Both the position numbers and the translations under genes were made by a program. The notes beneath the pieces are model-generated. The model was given only the letters and a program-made list of their open reading frames with translations, had not been told where the DNA came from and did not search any database. DNA of 64,000 nt from Gammaproteobacteria bacterium (GTDB lineage Bacteria; Pseudomonadota; Gammaproteobacteria; Pseudomonadales; Azotimanducaceae). Shown one piece after another: positions 33,591-43,265 of this stretch. The stretch covers positions 1 through 64,000 of the forward strand of contig VGVE01000005.1 in NCBI GenBank assembly GCA_016874135.1, read 5' to 3'. Every line of letters starts with the position of its first letter. Positions within the stretch are counted from its first letter, which is position 1.

Positions 33591-33612
33591 AGGGTCTGAG
33601 CGATCAGACCCT
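33591..33612 (+). terminator. Perfect hairpin after the second TonB receptor
   Basis: AGGGTCTGA (33591-33599), loop GCGA, TCAGACCCT (33604-33612): a 9-bp stem with a GNRA-type tetraloop, 16 nt after the stop codon. There is no long T-run, so its efficiency is uncertain. The loop equals that of the hairpin at 20299-20322. Confidence 0.55.
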
Positions 33613-33756
33613 TCTCAAGGGAATACTGCGAGCGGATGTTTCGGCGAGGCCACGATCTTTGGTTCGGCAACGACGATTGGAGTTTCGAGCAACTCTCATC
33701 GAACAGGATCGCGCGTTGTCGCCCCACCAACAAGATCCGTTGGGACAAACTTTTGT

Positions 33757-34848
33757 CTAGACGTTGAACCTGAAGTGCATGACATCGCCGTCCTGCACCA
33801 CATACTCCTTGCCTTCGAGCCGCCACTTACCCGCGTCCTTGGCGCCCTGTTCACCCTTGCACGCCACGAAGTCTTCATAGGCGGTCACTTCGGCGCGGAT
33901 GAACCCTTTTTCGAAATCCGTATGGATCACCGCCGCAGCCTGCGGCGCCCTCGTACCCACCTTGATGGTCCACGCGCGCACTTCCTTGGGACCGGCGGTG
34001 AAATACTGCTGTAGCCCGAGCAACCGGTACCCCGCGCGGATCACGCGGTTGAGCCCGGGCTCTTCAATACCTAGGGCATCGAGAAAGTCCTGGCGCTCCG
34101 CATCGTCCAGTTCAGAAACTTCCGCTTCGATCTTGTTGCAGATCGGCACCACCACGGCACCCTCCGCATCGGCAATTGCTTGCACAGTGTCGAGCAGCGG
34201 ATTGTTCTCAAAACCGTCTTCCGCGACGTTGGCGATGTACATCACCGGCTTGGCAGTGATGAGGTGCAACTCGCGCAGCATAAGCCGCTCGTTATCTTCC
34301 AGTTTCAACGCCCTGACCGGCTGGCCACGTTCGAGGATGTCCTGTACACGCTCGAGCAACGTGACCAGCGCTTTCGCGTTCTTGTCACCGGAGTTCGCGA
34401 CGCGACGGGCACGGTCTTTCACCTTGGCTACGGTGTCGAGATCAGCCAGTGCGAGTTCCGTATTGATGATCTCGATGTCATCTTTCGGTGAGATGGCGCC
34501 GGCGACATGCACGATGTTCTCGTCCACAAAACAGCGCACGACATGGGCAATGGCGTCCATTTCCCGGATGTGCGCGAGGAACTGGTTGCCGAGACCCTCT
34601 CCCTGCGAAGCACCGGCGACGAGGCCGGCGATGTCCACAAACTCCATCGTCGCAGGCATCACTTTCTGTGGCTTGACGAGCGCGGCAAGTTTGTCGAGGC
34701 GCGGATCCGGTACCGGCACGATGCCGGTGTTCGGATCAATCGTGCAGAACGGGAAGTTCTCCGCGGCGATGCTCGCGCGCGTCAGCGCGTTGAAGAGGGT
34801 CGACTTGCCGACGTTGGGCAATCCGACGATGCCGCAATTGAATCCCAT
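33757..34848 (-). CDS. ychF: Redox-regulated ATPase YchF (OBG family)
   Basis: YchF is a universal OBG-family P-loop NTPase that prefers ATP and is linked to translation and oxidative stress. The 363-residue sequence starts [17 protein letters not shown] (Walker A at 10-17), with switch region [33 protein letters not shown] (G3) and a C-terminal TGS-like domain ending HFRFNV. It follows pth by 54 nt on the same strand; rplY-pth-ychF is a conserved gammaproteobacterial order. No terminator with a T-run was found after it. Confidence 0.97.
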   Translation of the reverse strand: MGFNCGIVGLPNVGKSTLFNALTRASIAAENFPFCTIDPNTGIVPVPDPRLDKLAALVKPQKVMPATMEFVDIAGLVAGASQGEGLGNQFLAHIREMDAIAHVVRCFVDENIVHVAGAISPKDDIEIINTELALADLDTVAKVKDRARRVANSGDKNAKALVTLLERVQDILERGQPVRALKLEDNERLMLRELHLITAKPVMYIANVAEDGFENNPLLDTVQAIADAEGAVVVPICNKIEAEVSELDDAERQDFLDALGIEEPGLNRVIRAGYRLLGLQQYFTAGPKEVRAWTIKVGTRAPQAAAVIHTDFEKGFIRAEVTAYEDFVACKGEQGAKDAGKWRLEGKEYVVQDGDVMHFRFNV

Positions 34849-34902
34849 GATCTGTCTCCGTGGTGGAGCCCGCTTTCCGCAACATTCAGGGCGGATCAGA
34901 GC

Positions 34903-35505
34903 CTACTCGGGTTCTTGCTCCGGTTTTGGCATGTGCAGTAGTGTCATCGCCTTCTGCAGATCACCCGTGAACAAATGCCGCCAGACCTGATCGTCGAAGG
35001 TCCAGGTGGATTCAACCAACGATTGCTCCGCAGCCGGCATACGCTCCGAGGTCAGGTACGCCACCATCCTTTCTTTGTCGCCGGGATGACCGACGCCGAT
35101 ACGCAGCCGCAGAAAACCCTGATCATTGCCGAAACACTGGATGATGGAGCGGATGCCGTTGTGACCGCCGCTACCGCCACCCTCTTTCAGCTTAAGAATG
35201 CCCGGCTCAAATGCCACCTCATCGTAGGCGATCAGCACCTGTCCGATCTCGAACTTGTAGAACCGTTGCAGCGCACTGACGGATTCACCGGAGAGGTTGA
35301 CGTAAGTTTCGGGTATCAGCAGAAAGACCTCGGTGCCAAACAACTGGCCCCGCCCAACTAGCCCCTTGAAGCGGCTCTCCTGGGCGAGCCTGATACCTGC
35401 CCGAGCCGCGAGCCACTCGACAAAGTCTGCGCCGATGTTGTGTCGCGTATGGCGGTAGTTCGGTCCCGGATTGCCGAGGCCGGCGATCAGTCGAATTCCC
35501 GCCAT
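34903..35505 (-). CDS. pth: Peptidyl-tRNA hydrolase
   Basis: Pth frees peptides from peptidyl-tRNA so that the tRNA can be reused. The 200-residue protein has IAGLGNPGPNYRHTRHNIG with the catalytic His (in TRHNIG) and FEPGILKLKEGGGSGGHNGIRSI with its conserved Asn/His, plus the DEVAFEPG segment. The ATG at 35505 gives the usual MAGIRLIAGLGNPG start; a TTG three codons earlier is less likely. It follows rplY and precedes ychF on the minus strand. Confidence 0.96.
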   Translation of the reverse strand: MAGIRLIAGLGNPGPNYRHTRHNIGADFVEWLAARAGIRLAQESRFKGLVGRGQLFGTEVFLLIPETYVNLSGESVSALQRFYKFEIGQVLIAYDEVAFEPGILKLKEGGGSGGHNGIRSIIQCFGNDQGFLRLRIGVGHPGDKERMVAYLTSERMPAAEQSLVESTWTFDDQVWRHLFTGDLQKAMTLLHMPKPEQEPE

Positions 35506-35574
35506 GCGTTGCAATCGTCCGTCTGGATGGCAGGCCTGACGCGTCCACTGAAGGACATCGTCAGGCCATGAGGC

Positions 35575-36201
35575 TTAGGTTGCCGCCGCCTTGGCAGGCT
35601 CTGCTTCTGCTTCAGCTCCACCGCGTGGCGCTTGCACGGAGACGACCTGCTGGTTGTGGTCGGAACCCAGTTTCAGTTCGGGAATCTCCACGCCTTCCGG
35701 AAGCTTCAGGTCCGAAAGGTGCAGGGATTGGCCAAGCTGCAGGTCCTTCAGATCAACTTCGATGTATTCGGGCAGGTTCGCCGGGAGGCTGCTGATGATC
35801 ACTTCGGAGAGGTTATGGGAAATGAGACCACCACCGATCTTTACGCCCACACAGGCTTCTTCATTGATGAAGTGCAGCGGTACGTGTACTTCGATCACGC
35901 GGTCAGCGCTTACCCGGTAGAAGTCGATGTGAGTGATCGTGTCGCGCACCGGATTGCGCTGCACATCTCGCACCACCACCTGATTGCCCGCACCATCGAG
36001 CAGAACCTCGATCACCTGCGAGAAAAACGCTTCGCTGTGGGCCGCCTTGTGCAGTTCGTTGGAGTCCAGGGACACCATCTGCGTTTCACCTTCGCCACCG
36101 TACATGATGCCGGGGACCCGGCTGGTTCGACGCAGGCGGCGGCTCGCTCCTTTCCCCACGTCCTGACGCGCTTGCGCGCTCACTCTGATCTTGCTGGACA
36201 T
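35575..36201 (-). CDS. rplY: 50S ribosomal protein L25 (long Ctc form)
   Basis: L25 binds 5S rRNA in the central protuberance. The protein has 208 aa: the N-terminal 5S-binding L25 domain (RQDVGKGASRRLRR, VPGIMYGG) joined to the C-terminal beta domain (TL5/Ctc type) and ending in an Ala/Glu-rich tail (GGAEAEAEPAKAAAT). E. coli L25 has only the first domain, so this is the long form seen in pseudomonads. The ATG at 36201 has GGAG 10 nt upstream. It begins the rplY-pth-ychF group just below a tRNA-Gln gene. Confidence 0.96.
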   Translation of the reverse strand: MSSKIRVSAQARQDVGKGASRRLRRTSRVPGIMYGGEGETQMVSLDSNELHKAAHSEAFFSQVIEVLLDGAGNQVVVRDVQRNPVRDTITHIDFYRVSADRVIEVHVPLHFINEEACVGVKIGGGLISHNLSEVIISSLPANLPEYIEVDLKDLQLGQSLHLSDLKLPEGVEIPELKLGSDHNQQVVSVQAPRGGAEAEAEPAKAAAT

Positions 36202-36315
36202 TTCTGATTCTCCAGGAAGGGCGACAACTCGCCCGGTTGTATTGCACTGCCGGGCGCGCGACCACGCCGGCAGGTTCTCCTCATGCCGCACCACGGGATG
36301 CGAATGAAAGGGAAT

Positions 36316-36390
36316 TGGCTGGGGCGGGAGGATTCGAACCTACGGATGGCGGGATCAAAACCCGCTGCCTTACCACTTGGCGACGCCCCA
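36316..36390 (-). tRNA. tRNA-Gln (TTG anticodon)
   Basis: A 75-nt tRNA with encoded CCA. The acceptor stem TGGGGCG pairs with CGCCCCA, the anticodon arm GCGGGTTTTGATCCCGC presents TTG, and the T-arm contains GTTCGAATC. The D-arm is GCCAAGTGGTAAGGC. It lies between rplY and lolB. Confidence 0.95.
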
Positions 36391-36585
36391 GAAGATCAAA
36401 CTGCACGCCACTCACGCGATGTGGGACCGGCGCGCGCCACTTTGCTCCGGTTAGACCAGGATTACTGGTCGGGCCGGGAAAAGCGGGCCGGTATTGTCTT
36501 TGCGGTCTGGTACGGAGTCAAACCGGGAGAGGTTTCCAGGCCAATTTTCTTCGCCGTGCCTTGCCGCTTCGCCACGGCCCGCTGG

Positions 36586-37173
36586 CTAACCAGCTTCCGG
36601 TGCCTCGCGCGACTGCTCCCGATCCCCTCGCGCAGGCGGCGTCAGTACCAGCAGCACCTGATAATTATCGCGGATCGCCCGGATGCGCGCAGGTGTCTTG
36701 CTTTGATCATTCCGATAGGTGAACCCGAGGCGCCAGCCGAGCTGGTCGAAGGCGACCATCCGCCCCTGACCGTCAACCATCGGGCCGAAGACCGGAATCT
36801 GCTCGATCGGCCCGCCCTGTACCCATTGCGGTAACGCTTCGAGGGGCAGATACCAGCCGAGCTGCTTGCGCATGACCGCGTAGACCGGACCGGATTCGAG
36901 TACCTTGCCGCCCCCATCCCGCACCGTGAGTTTGCGGCCGTCTCCTTCCAGGATCGTCCGACCTTGACCTAGAGGACCCCACAACTCGATCCGGTAGTCT
37001 TCACCCGTCTGCGTCCACCGGAATCGCGCGGAATGGCTGGCTTTTGCGGCCCGAATCGCAAGCTTGCCTTCGATGTTGAACTCGTGATCCATCGGAATCT
37101 GCAGTCCGCGCTGCTGACAGGCGGAGAGCAGCGACAGGGCAACGATCGAAACGATCAAAAGGCGGATACGCAA
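36586..37173 (-). CDS. lolB: Outer-membrane lipoprotein insertion factor LolB
   Basis: LolB accepts lipoproteins from LolA and inserts them into the outer membrane. The sequence begins with a lipoprotein signal (RIRLLIVSIVALSLLSAC), then FNIEGKLAIRAAKASHSARFRW, LWGPLGQGRTILEG and WYLPLEALPQWVQG typical of LolB. No ATG lies at the proper place; the TTG at 37173 puts the signal at the very N-terminus and gives 195 aa, near the usual length. It is divergent from hemA, 130 nt apart, as in many gammaproteobacteria. ispE, which usually follows lolB, is missing here. Confidence 0.9.
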   Translation of the reverse strand: MRIRLLIVSIVALSLLSACQQRGLQIPMDHEFNIEGKLAIRAAKASHSARFRWTQTGEDYRIELWGPLGQGRTILEGDGRKLTVRDGGGKVLESGPVYAVMRKQLGWYLPLEALPQWVQGGPIEQIPVFGPMVDGQGRMVAFDQLGWRLGFTYRNDQSKTPARIRAIRDNYQVLLVLTPPARGDREQSREAPEAG

Positions 37174-37303
37174 TGAGGCTGGCTTCCCGGGGTGACACTC
37201 CTCACCCGTAGGCTCTGGCCCGGCTACCCCCGGACCGGCCCGGGCCTGATCTGCTACCATGCGAATGAAGCTCCTGAAAGTCCGCAGATCTTACCTGCTC
37301 CCC

Positions 37304-38554
37304 ATGGCAATCCTCGCATACGGACTCAACTACCGGACGGCGCCCATCGAACTGCGGGAGCGCATCAGCATGCCGGAAGAAGGCCTGCCCGGGTTTCTGC
37401 AATCGATCAAATCCTGGGTTCCGAGCCTTTCCGAGGTCGCCATTCTTTCGACCTGCAATCGCACAGAACTGTACTGCGCGCTGGACCCGGCAGATGAAAA
37501 CAGGGTGCATACCTGGCTTGCCCACTCGCGACCGGTAACGCTGGATGAACTCGCCGGCGCGGGCTACCGCTACTGGGACCAGGACGCCGCCCGCCACCTG
37601 ATTCGTGTCGCCTCAGGGCTCGATTCGCAGATCCTGGGCGAGGCGCAGATTCTTGGCCAGGTCAAAACCGCCTACGAGATTGCCCGCAGCGAAGGCCTGC
37701 TCGGCCCAGCGCTGAATCTCCTGTCACAGGTTTCGTTGCAAGCCGCCAAACGTGTGCGGACGGATACGGATGTCGGCCGCAATCCGGTTTCAGTGGCATC
37801 GACAGCCATACAGTTGGCGAAACAGATCTTTGCGGATCTGGCCTCGAAGACGACGCTCCTGGTCGGCGCAGGTGACACCATCACACTCGTTGCAGAACAC
37901 CTGCGCGCACAAAGTGTGTCCCGGATTGCCGTAGCCAACCGCACACTGGCCCATGCCGAGAGCCTCGCCGGTAAATTCAGCGGTGAAGCGCTCGAACTCA
38001 CTGACATCCCGTCGCAACTGCACCGCTTCGATATCGTCATCAGTTCAACCGGCAGCCCATTGCCGATCATTGGCAAAGGCGCCGTGGAAGCGGCGATACG
38101 ACAGCGCCGCCGCCGGCCGATGTTCATGGTGGATCTGGCCGTGCCCCGCGACATCGAAGCAGAAGTCGCCGAGCTGCCGGACGTTTACCTCTATGCCATC
38201 GACGACCTGTCCGTCATCGTCGAAGAAAACACCAGGGCTCGAACCGACGCTGCGAAAGCCGCACAGGATCTCGTTGATGCCGGCGCACAACAGTACCTGC
38301 GTGAACTTCGCGCCCACGAAGGGCAGCACCTGTTGCGTCAGTTCCGTAACCGCGCCGATGACCTCGCTGCCCAGGAAGTGGAGCGGGCAAGGCAGGAACT
38401 CGCCCGTGGTGTACATCCGGATGTGGTCATGGAGCAACTCGCCCGGGCGATCACCAACAAACTGATCCACCAGCCGACGGTTGCGATCCGCAACGCAACT
38501 GCTGAAGGCCAGACCGAGCTGATCGACTATCTGAAGTCCCTCTACGAGCTCTGA
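37304..38554 (+). CDS. hemA: Glutamyl-tRNA reductase
   Basis: HemA reduces glutamyl-tRNA to glutamate-1-semialdehyde with NADPH, the first step of haem synthesis by the C5 route. The 416-residue protein has the catalytic Cys51 in STCNRTE, the SGLDSQILGEAQILGQVK signature, the NADPH domain (LLVGAGDT, VANRTLAHAE) and a C-terminal dimerisation domain. The ATG at 37304 gives MAILAYGLNYRTAPI, the family start; the frame remains open 15 codons upstream but that part has no similarity. It leads prfA-prmC-moeB. Confidence 0.95.
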   Translation: MAILAYGLNYRTAPIELRERISMPEEGLPGFLQSIKSWVPSLSEVAILSTCNRTELYCALDPADENRVHTWLAHSRPVTLDELAGAGYRYWDQDAARHLIRVASGLDSQILGEAQILGQVKTAYEIARSEGLLGPALNLLSQVSLQAAKRVRTDTDVGRNPVSVASTAIQLAKQIFADLASKTTLLVGAGDTITLVAEHLRAQSVSRIAVANRTLAHAESLAGKFSGEALELTDIPSQLHRFDIVISSTGSPLPIIGKGAVEAAIRQRRRRPMFMVDLAVPRDIEAEVAELPDVYLYAIDDLSVIVEENTRARTDAAKAAQDLVDAGAQQYLRELRAHEGQHLLRQFRNRADDLAAQEVERARQELARGVHPDVVMEQLARAITNKLIHQPTVAIRNATAEGQTELIDYLKSLYEL

Positions 38555-38557
38555 GCG

Positions 38558-39649
38558 ATGTTGTCCCCTTCCATGCAGGCGAAACTCGCCGCGTTGTCTG
38601 ACCGCCACGAAGAAGTGGCCGCGCTGCTTGCCGATCCTGAGGTGGTAGGCCAACGGGACCGTTATGCGGCACTCACCCGGGAACATGCCGAGCTCTCACC
38701 TGTGCTCGCGCACTGGCAGGCGCTGCAAGAGAGGGAATCGGAGCTCGCAGATGCCCGCGTCCTCGCCGAAGACCCGGACCCGGAACTTCGCTCACTGGTC
38801 CAGGAAGAAATCGGCCGCCTGCAAACCGCCTGTGAAACCGAACTCGGTAACCTGCAAACTGCACTGCTGCCGCGAGACCCGAACGATTCCGCCAATATTT
38901 TTCTTGAGGTGCGTGCCGGAACCGGTGGCGATGAGGCCGCCATTTTTGCAGGCGATCTCTTCCGTATGTACACCCGCTACGCCGAGTCGCGGGGCTGGAA
39001 CGTGGAGATCCTGAGTGAACGATCCGGCGAACACGGTGGCTACAAGGAGGTGATTTCGCGCATCGCCGGCACCGACGTGTACCGGCTACTCAAGTTCGAA
39101 TCCGGCACGCATCGGGTACAACGGGTGCCGGAGACCGAATCACAGGGCCGCATTCACACCTCTGCCTGCACCGTGGCGGTGCTACCGGAAATCGAGGAAG
39201 TGGCGCAGATCGAGATCGACAAGGCGGACTTGCGCGTCGACACCTATCGCTCTTCGGGCGCCGGTGGTCAACACGTCAACAAGACCGATTCCGCGGTACG
39301 GCTGACCCACTTGCCAACCGGCATCGTAGTCGAATGCCAGGATGAACGTTCACAACACAAGAACCGGGCGCGGGCCATGTCGCTCCTGCAGGCCAAACTG
39401 CTCGACATGGCACGGACGAAACAACAGTCGCAGCAGGCGGAAACCCGACGCCTGCAGGTCGGCAGCGGTGATCGCTCCGAACGTATCCGTACCTATAACT
39501 TTCCGCAAGGGCGGGTGACCGATCACCGTGTGAACCTGACGCTGTACAGCCTCGACAACATCATCGCCGGCGACCTACAAACGGTGATCGACACACTGCA
39601 ACACGAGTTCCAGGCTGACCAGCTCAAGGCCCTCGGAGCCGATACGTGA
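38558..39649 (+). CDS. prfA: Peptide chain release factor 1
   Basis: RF1 ends translation at UAA and UAG. The 363-residue protein has the peptidyl-hydrolase motif GAGGQ (in [14 protein letters not shown]) and the codon-recognition segment in [17 protein letters not shown] where the RF1-type PxT is PET. It starts 4 nt after the hemA stop and overlaps prmC by 4 nt. PrmC methylates the Gln of GGQ, so the two are paired. The family length matches. Confidence 0.96.
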   Translation: MLSPSMQAKLAALSDRHEEVAALLADPEVVGQRDRYAALTREHAELSPVLAHWQALQERESELADARVLAEDPDPELRSLVQEEIGRLQTACETELGNLQTALLPRDPNDSANIFLEVRAGTGGDEAAIFAGDLFRMYTRYAESRGWNVEILSERSGEHGGYKEVISRIAGTDVYRLLKFESGTHRVQRVPETESQGRIHTSACTVAVLPEIEEVAQIEIDKADLRVDTYRSSGAGGQHVNKTDSAVRLTHLPTGIVVECQDERSQHKNRARAMSLLQAKLLDMARTKQQSQQAETRRLQVGSGDRSERIRTYNFPQGRVTDHRVNLTLYSLDNIIAGDLQTVIDTLQHEFQADQLKALGADT

Positions 39650-40452
39650 CAACCATCGCCAGCTGGCATGCACAGCATGGCGAGCTGACACGCCTGGACC
39701 GGGAAGTCCTGCTCGCTGATGTTCTTGCACGCAGTCGGGCATGGATCATCGCTCATCCGGAGACCGGTATCGCCGCTGATGCTGAATGTCAGCTGGAGTC
39801 CGCTGCGAAACGGTTGAAGCGGGGCGAACCTCTGGCCTACATCCGCGGTTGGCGCGAGTTCTGCGGCCTACGCATTGATGTCAACGCGGCTGTGCTCGTA
39901 CCAAGACCAGAAACCGAACTGCTTGTGGAAGCTTGCCTTGCACTCGCGCAGCCTGGCGACAGCGTGCTGGATCTTGGCACCGGCAGCGGTGCGATCGCCA
40001 TCAGCATCGCCTGTGCAAGACCGGACCTGCGCATCACCGCAACAGACATCTCCGCCGCCGCACTCGATGTTGCCCGCACCAATGCTGCGCACCACGCTGT
40101 CACAATCGAGTTTATGGAAGGCGACTGGTTCACGCCCTTTGTGGATCGCAGGGAACCTGGATTCGACATCGTGGTCGCCAACCCGCCGTACATCAGCGAA
40201 AGTCACCCCGCACTGCAGACACTCCTCGCCGAACCAAAGAACGCACTGATCAGCGGCCCGGACGGATTGAATGCCATCCGCCGGATCGTTGCGGATGCGA
40301 GTCGTCATGTGCGGCGTGCACTTCTCATCGAACACGGTTATGACCAGGGGCCGACGGTCTACTCACTGATGTCGAATGCCGGTTTGATCGAGGTCGAAAC
40401 GCGCACAGACTACGCCGGCCATCCGCGGTTCACCCTGGGGAGACGTGCATGA
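39646..40452 (+). CDS. prmC: Release factor glutamine methyltransferase
   Basis: PrmC uses S-adenosylmethionine to methylate the Gln of the GGQ motif in RF1 and RF2. Seen in 268 aa: the N-terminal helical domain, [16 protein letters not shown]-binding [12 protein letters not shown], and the substrate motif NPPYI in [10 protein letters not shown]. The GTG start overlaps the prfA stop (GTGA) and the gene overlaps moeB by 4 nt, so the set is translationally coupled. Confidence 0.95.
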   Translation: MTTIASWHAQHGELTRLDREVLLADVLARSRAWIIAHPETGIAADAECQLESAAKRLKRGEPLAYIRGWREFCGLRIDVNAAVLVPRPETELLVEACLALAQPGDSVLDLGTGSGAIAISIACARPDLRITATDISAAALDVARTNAAHHAVTIEFMEGDWFTPFVDRREPGFDIVVANPPYISESHPALQTLLAEPKNALISGPDGLNAIRRIVADASRHVRRALLIEHGYDQGPTVYSLMSNAGLIEVETRTDYAGHPRFTLGRRA

Positions 40453-41192
40453 ACGACGATCAGCTGCTCAGGTACAGCCGCCAGATCATGCTCCCGGACA
40501 TGGATGTCGAGGGACAGGAAAAACTGCTCGCCGGACACGTGGCCATCATTGGCCTCGGCGGATTGGGTTCTCCGGCAGCCTTGTATCTCGCCGGCGCCGG
40601 CATCGGCCAGCTGACGCTCGTCGACTTCGACGACGTGGACGTTTCCAACCTGCAACGACAGATCGTGCATCGTCAGGCTTCCATCGGGCAGGCCAAGGTG
40701 GATTCAGCGAAAGAGACTCTGCTGGCCCTCAATCCGGAACTTCACGTCAACACCGTGCGGAAGGTGCTCGATGAAGCGGGCCTGCTTCAGCTCGCCCGGT
40801 CAGTGGATGTGATCCTTGACGCTACTGACAACTTCCTTGTGCGGCAGATGCTGAACGATGCATGTATCGCCGCCCGTACACCCTGGGTCAGCGCTGCAGC
40901 CATCCGATTTGAAGCCCAGATCACAACCTTCGACCCACGCCGCGCAGATTCTCCCTGTTACCGCTGCCTGTACTCCGACACCGATGGCACGGATCAGACC
41001 TGCTCTGAAAATGGTGTGATCTCGCCGCTGGTGGGCGTCCTCGGCGCCTTTGAGGCACTCGAGGTGATCAAGCTGATGACAGGAGTCGGCGAAACGCTGG
41101 TGGGCCGTATCCAGTACTTCGACGCCAAGTACTCGGAATGGCGGGAATTCAAACTGCGTCGGGCAGCGAACTGTCCGGCGTGTGGAGGTTGA
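40449..41192 (+). CDS. moeB: Molybdopterin-synthase adenylyltransferase MoeB (ThiF/HesA family)
   Basis: A 247-residue E1-like enzyme that adenylates the C-terminus of MoaD in molybdopterin synthesis. It has the nucleotide-binding [35 protein letters not shown], and zinc cysteines in CYRC and CPAC. Single-domain MoeB/ThiF/HesA proteins are hard to separate; the hemA-prfA-prmC-moeB order favours MoeB. Its last 44 nt overlap the convergent lipB gene. Confidence 0.9.
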   Translation: MNDDQLLRYSRQIMLPDMDVEGQEKLLAGHVAIIGLGGLGSPAALYLAGAGIGQLTLVDFDDVDVSNLQRQIVHRQASIGQAKVDSAKETLLALNPELHVNTVRKVLDEAGLLQLARSVDVILDATDNFLVRQMLNDACIAARTPWVSAAAIRFEAQITTFDPRRADSPCYRCLYSDTDGTDQTCSENGVISPLVGVLGAFEALEVIKLMTGVGETLVGRIQYFDAKYSEWREFKLRRAANCPACGG

Positions 41193-41805
41193 GGCCGTAA
41201 ATCGCCAGCAGATGGCCCAGCAACCTGCTGCGCACCGCTTCGATATCGATCCCGGGAACAAACGTACGCATATCGGTCATCTGCATGCCGGCCATGCCAC
41301 AGGGGTTGATCATGTTGAATGGCAGCAGATCCATGGCCACGTTGAGCGCGAGCCCGTGATAGCTGCAGCCTCGCCGGACGCGCAGGCCTAGTGAAGCAAT
41401 CTTGGTGCCGTAGATGTACACACCCGGCGCATCCGGTCGTGGTGCGGCTGCAAGGCCGAAATCCGCCAGCGTCCGCACACACCCCTCCTCGATGCCGCTA
41501 ACGAGCGCGCGCACTCCAAGCCCGGCGCGGTTGAGGTCAAAGAGAAGATAACCGGTAATTTGACCCGGCCCGTGATAGGTTACCTGGCCGCCACGGTCCG
41601 TCTGTACAACCGGAATGTCGCCCGTGGCAAGCACATGTTCCGCCTTCCCTGCCTGTCCCTGGGTAAACACGGGATCGTGCTCGGTGAACCAGATTTCATC
41701 GAGGGTCTGATCTGTCCGCTCCGCGGTGAAAGCCTTCATCTCCGCAAATACCGGCGCATATGCGGTACGGCCGAGATCGCGATAGATGATAGGGCGGGTG
41801 GTCAC
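41149..41805 (-). CDS. lipB: Octanoyl-(acyl carrier protein):protein octanoyltransferase
   Basis: LipB moves octanoate from ACP to lipoyl domains, the first step of lipoic acid synthesis. The catalytic Lys135 (GTKIASLG) and Cys169 (MINPCG) occupy the same numbers as in E. coli, and [12 protein letters not shown] is intact; 218 aa is normal. It overlaps ybeD by 4 nt and the convergent moeB by 44 nt, so its end is coded within the other gene. lipA, the usual next gene, is not in this window. Confidence 0.96.
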   Translation of the reverse strand: MTTRPIIYRDLGRTAYAPVFAEMKAFTAERTDQTLDEIWFTEHDPVFTQGQAGKAEHVLATGDIPVVQTDRGGQVTYHGPGQITGYLLFDLNRAGLGVRALVSGIEEGCVRTLADFGLAAAPRPDAPGVYIYGTKIASLGLRVRRGCSYHGLALNVAMDLLPFNMINPCGMAGMQMTDMRTFVPGIDIEAVRSRLLGHLLAIYGLNLHTPDSSLPDAV

Positions 41806-42065
41806 AACACCATCTTCACATCGTTGAGCTTCATCAGATCGGCATGCAGTGCACGCAGCTGGTCTTCACCTGTCGCCGTCATGGTGACCGCCACACTGAC
41901 GTACTTACCGCGATTCGAGTGCCGCAGATTAACGTTGTCAGGCGACACATGGTGATCGTGGATACGGACGACATCCAGCACACGCCGCGCAAAGCCGTCG
42001 CTCTCTACGCCGATAATACGGATCGGATAGGCACAGGGAAAACTGATTTTCGGCGGTTCAGCCAT
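41802..42065 (-). CDS. ybeD: DUF493 family protein YbeD
   Basis: A small (87 aa) DUF493 protein with an ACT-like fold; YbeD of E. coli is a member and its function is unknown. Seen: [31 protein letters not shown] and [24 protein letters not shown]. The ATG at 42065 gives [10 protein letters not shown]; the longer open frame has no homology. It overlaps dacA by 8 nt and lipB by 4 nt, the conserved dacA-ybeD-lipB order. Confidence 0.93.
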   Translation of the reverse strand: MAEPPKISFPCAYPIRIIGVESDGFARRVLDVVRIHDHHVSPDNVNLRHSNRGKYVSVAVTMTATGEDQLRALHADLMKLNDVKMVL

Positions 42066-43212
42066 CACCGAACAGTTCACCGAAGAAGAGGCTGATGTAG
42101 TCGAAAAATCTCGAAATTGCACCGGCCTCAGGTACTTCACTCAGCGCCACCAGCGGCACTTCATAGAGTTTTTTGCCTTCCAGGCTGACTCTGAGCATGC
42201 CCACTTCCGCGCCCGCCGCGAGCGGTGCTTCCAGTATCTTCGGCACTTCGAGCTCGACAGCCAGATCTTCGTAGTGCCCGCGCGGATAGGTCAGAAGCGC
42301 CGCCTTGGTCAGCCCGAGATCGATGGTATCTGACTCGCCGTACCAGATCTGCGACTGCTTCAGTACAACGTCCGCGGCATACAGCTCTCGGTTTTCATAG
42401 TGACGAAAACCGTAGGACAGGAGTTTCTGGCTTTCGTCCATGCGGGTGTTGTCATCCTTCGTGCCCATAACGACTGAGATCAGGCGCATGCCATCCCGAG
42501 CCGCACTCGCCACCAGACAGAACCCCGCTTCTTCGGTGTGCCCGGTTTTTACACCATCCACGGAGCGATCACGCCACAGGAGCCGGTTCCGGTTGGGCTG
42601 GTCAATGTTGTTCCAGTGAAAGCTCTTCTCCGCATACATGCGGTAAGAATCAGGATGACGGTTGATGAGCGCCTTCGACAACAGGGCCAGGTCCCACGCA
42701 GTGGTCACGTGCCCATCCGCCGGCAAGCCTGTCGAATTCACGAAGTAGGAGCCGGTGAGACCCAGGGATTTCGCGTGTTTGTTCATCATCTCCGCGAAGG
42801 CATCTTCACTGCCGCCGATGTGTTCGGCGATCGCCACCGTGGCATCGTTTCCGGACTGGATGATCACACCACGGAGCAGGTCCTCCATCGATACTTCCGT
42901 ACCGACCTGAACGAACGTGCGAGAACCTTCCTGCTTCCACGCATATTCACTGATCAGCACCTTGTCGGTCAGTTTCAGACGACCAGCCTCAATCTCCTCC
43001 GCCGCCACATAACTGGTCATGATCTTGGTGAGGCTGGCCGGTGGCAGAGGCGTGTTCGACTCGTGCTCAACAAGAACCTGCTCACTTCCGGCATCAATCA
43101 GCAGGTAGGACGTCGCCGCAATCGGCGGGGGCTCCGGCACTCGCACTTCCGCCGCACCGGCCTGGATGGAAATAGCGACCGCCAGAAAAACCGACAAACA
43201 TCGAAAAATCAT
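42058..43212 (-). CDS. dacA: D-alanyl-D-alanine carboxypeptidase (PBP5/6 family)
   Basis: A penicillin-binding protein that trims the last D-Ala of peptidoglycan pentapeptides. The catalytic motifs are SLTK (Ser60-Lys63), SGN (120-122) and KTG (222-224), counted from the chosen start. The ATG at 43212 gives a clean signal peptide (MIFRCLSVFLAVAISIQAGA); in-frame ATGs at 43251 and 43269 would only lengthen it. The C-terminal amphipathic helix (ISRFFDYISLFFGELFG) anchors it to the membrane. It sits between rlpA and ybeD in the envelope operon. Confidence 0.95.
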   Translation of the reverse strand: MIFRCLSVFLAVAISIQAGAAEVRVPEPPPIAATSYLLIDAGSEQVLVEHESNTPLPPASLTKIMTSYVAAEEIEAGRLKLTDKVLISEYAWKQEGSRTFVQVGTEVSMEDLLRGVIIQSGNDATVAIAEHIGGSEDAFAEMMNKHAKSLGLTGSYFVNSTGLPADGHVTTAWDLALLSKALINRHPDSYRMYAEKSFHWNNIDQPNRNRLLWRDRSVDGVKTGHTEEAGFCLVASAARDGMRLISVVMGTKDDNTRMDESQKLLSYGFRHYENRELYAADVVLKQSQIWYGESDTIDLGLTKAALLTYPRGHYEDLAVELEVPKILEAPLAAGAEVGMLRVSLEGKKLYEVPLVALSEVPEAGAISRFFDYISLFFGELFGDG

Positions 43213-43265
43213 GCTCAATCCGTCAATACTCGCCGTTTCGTAGATGTTCATGCGCAGCCAGACCC

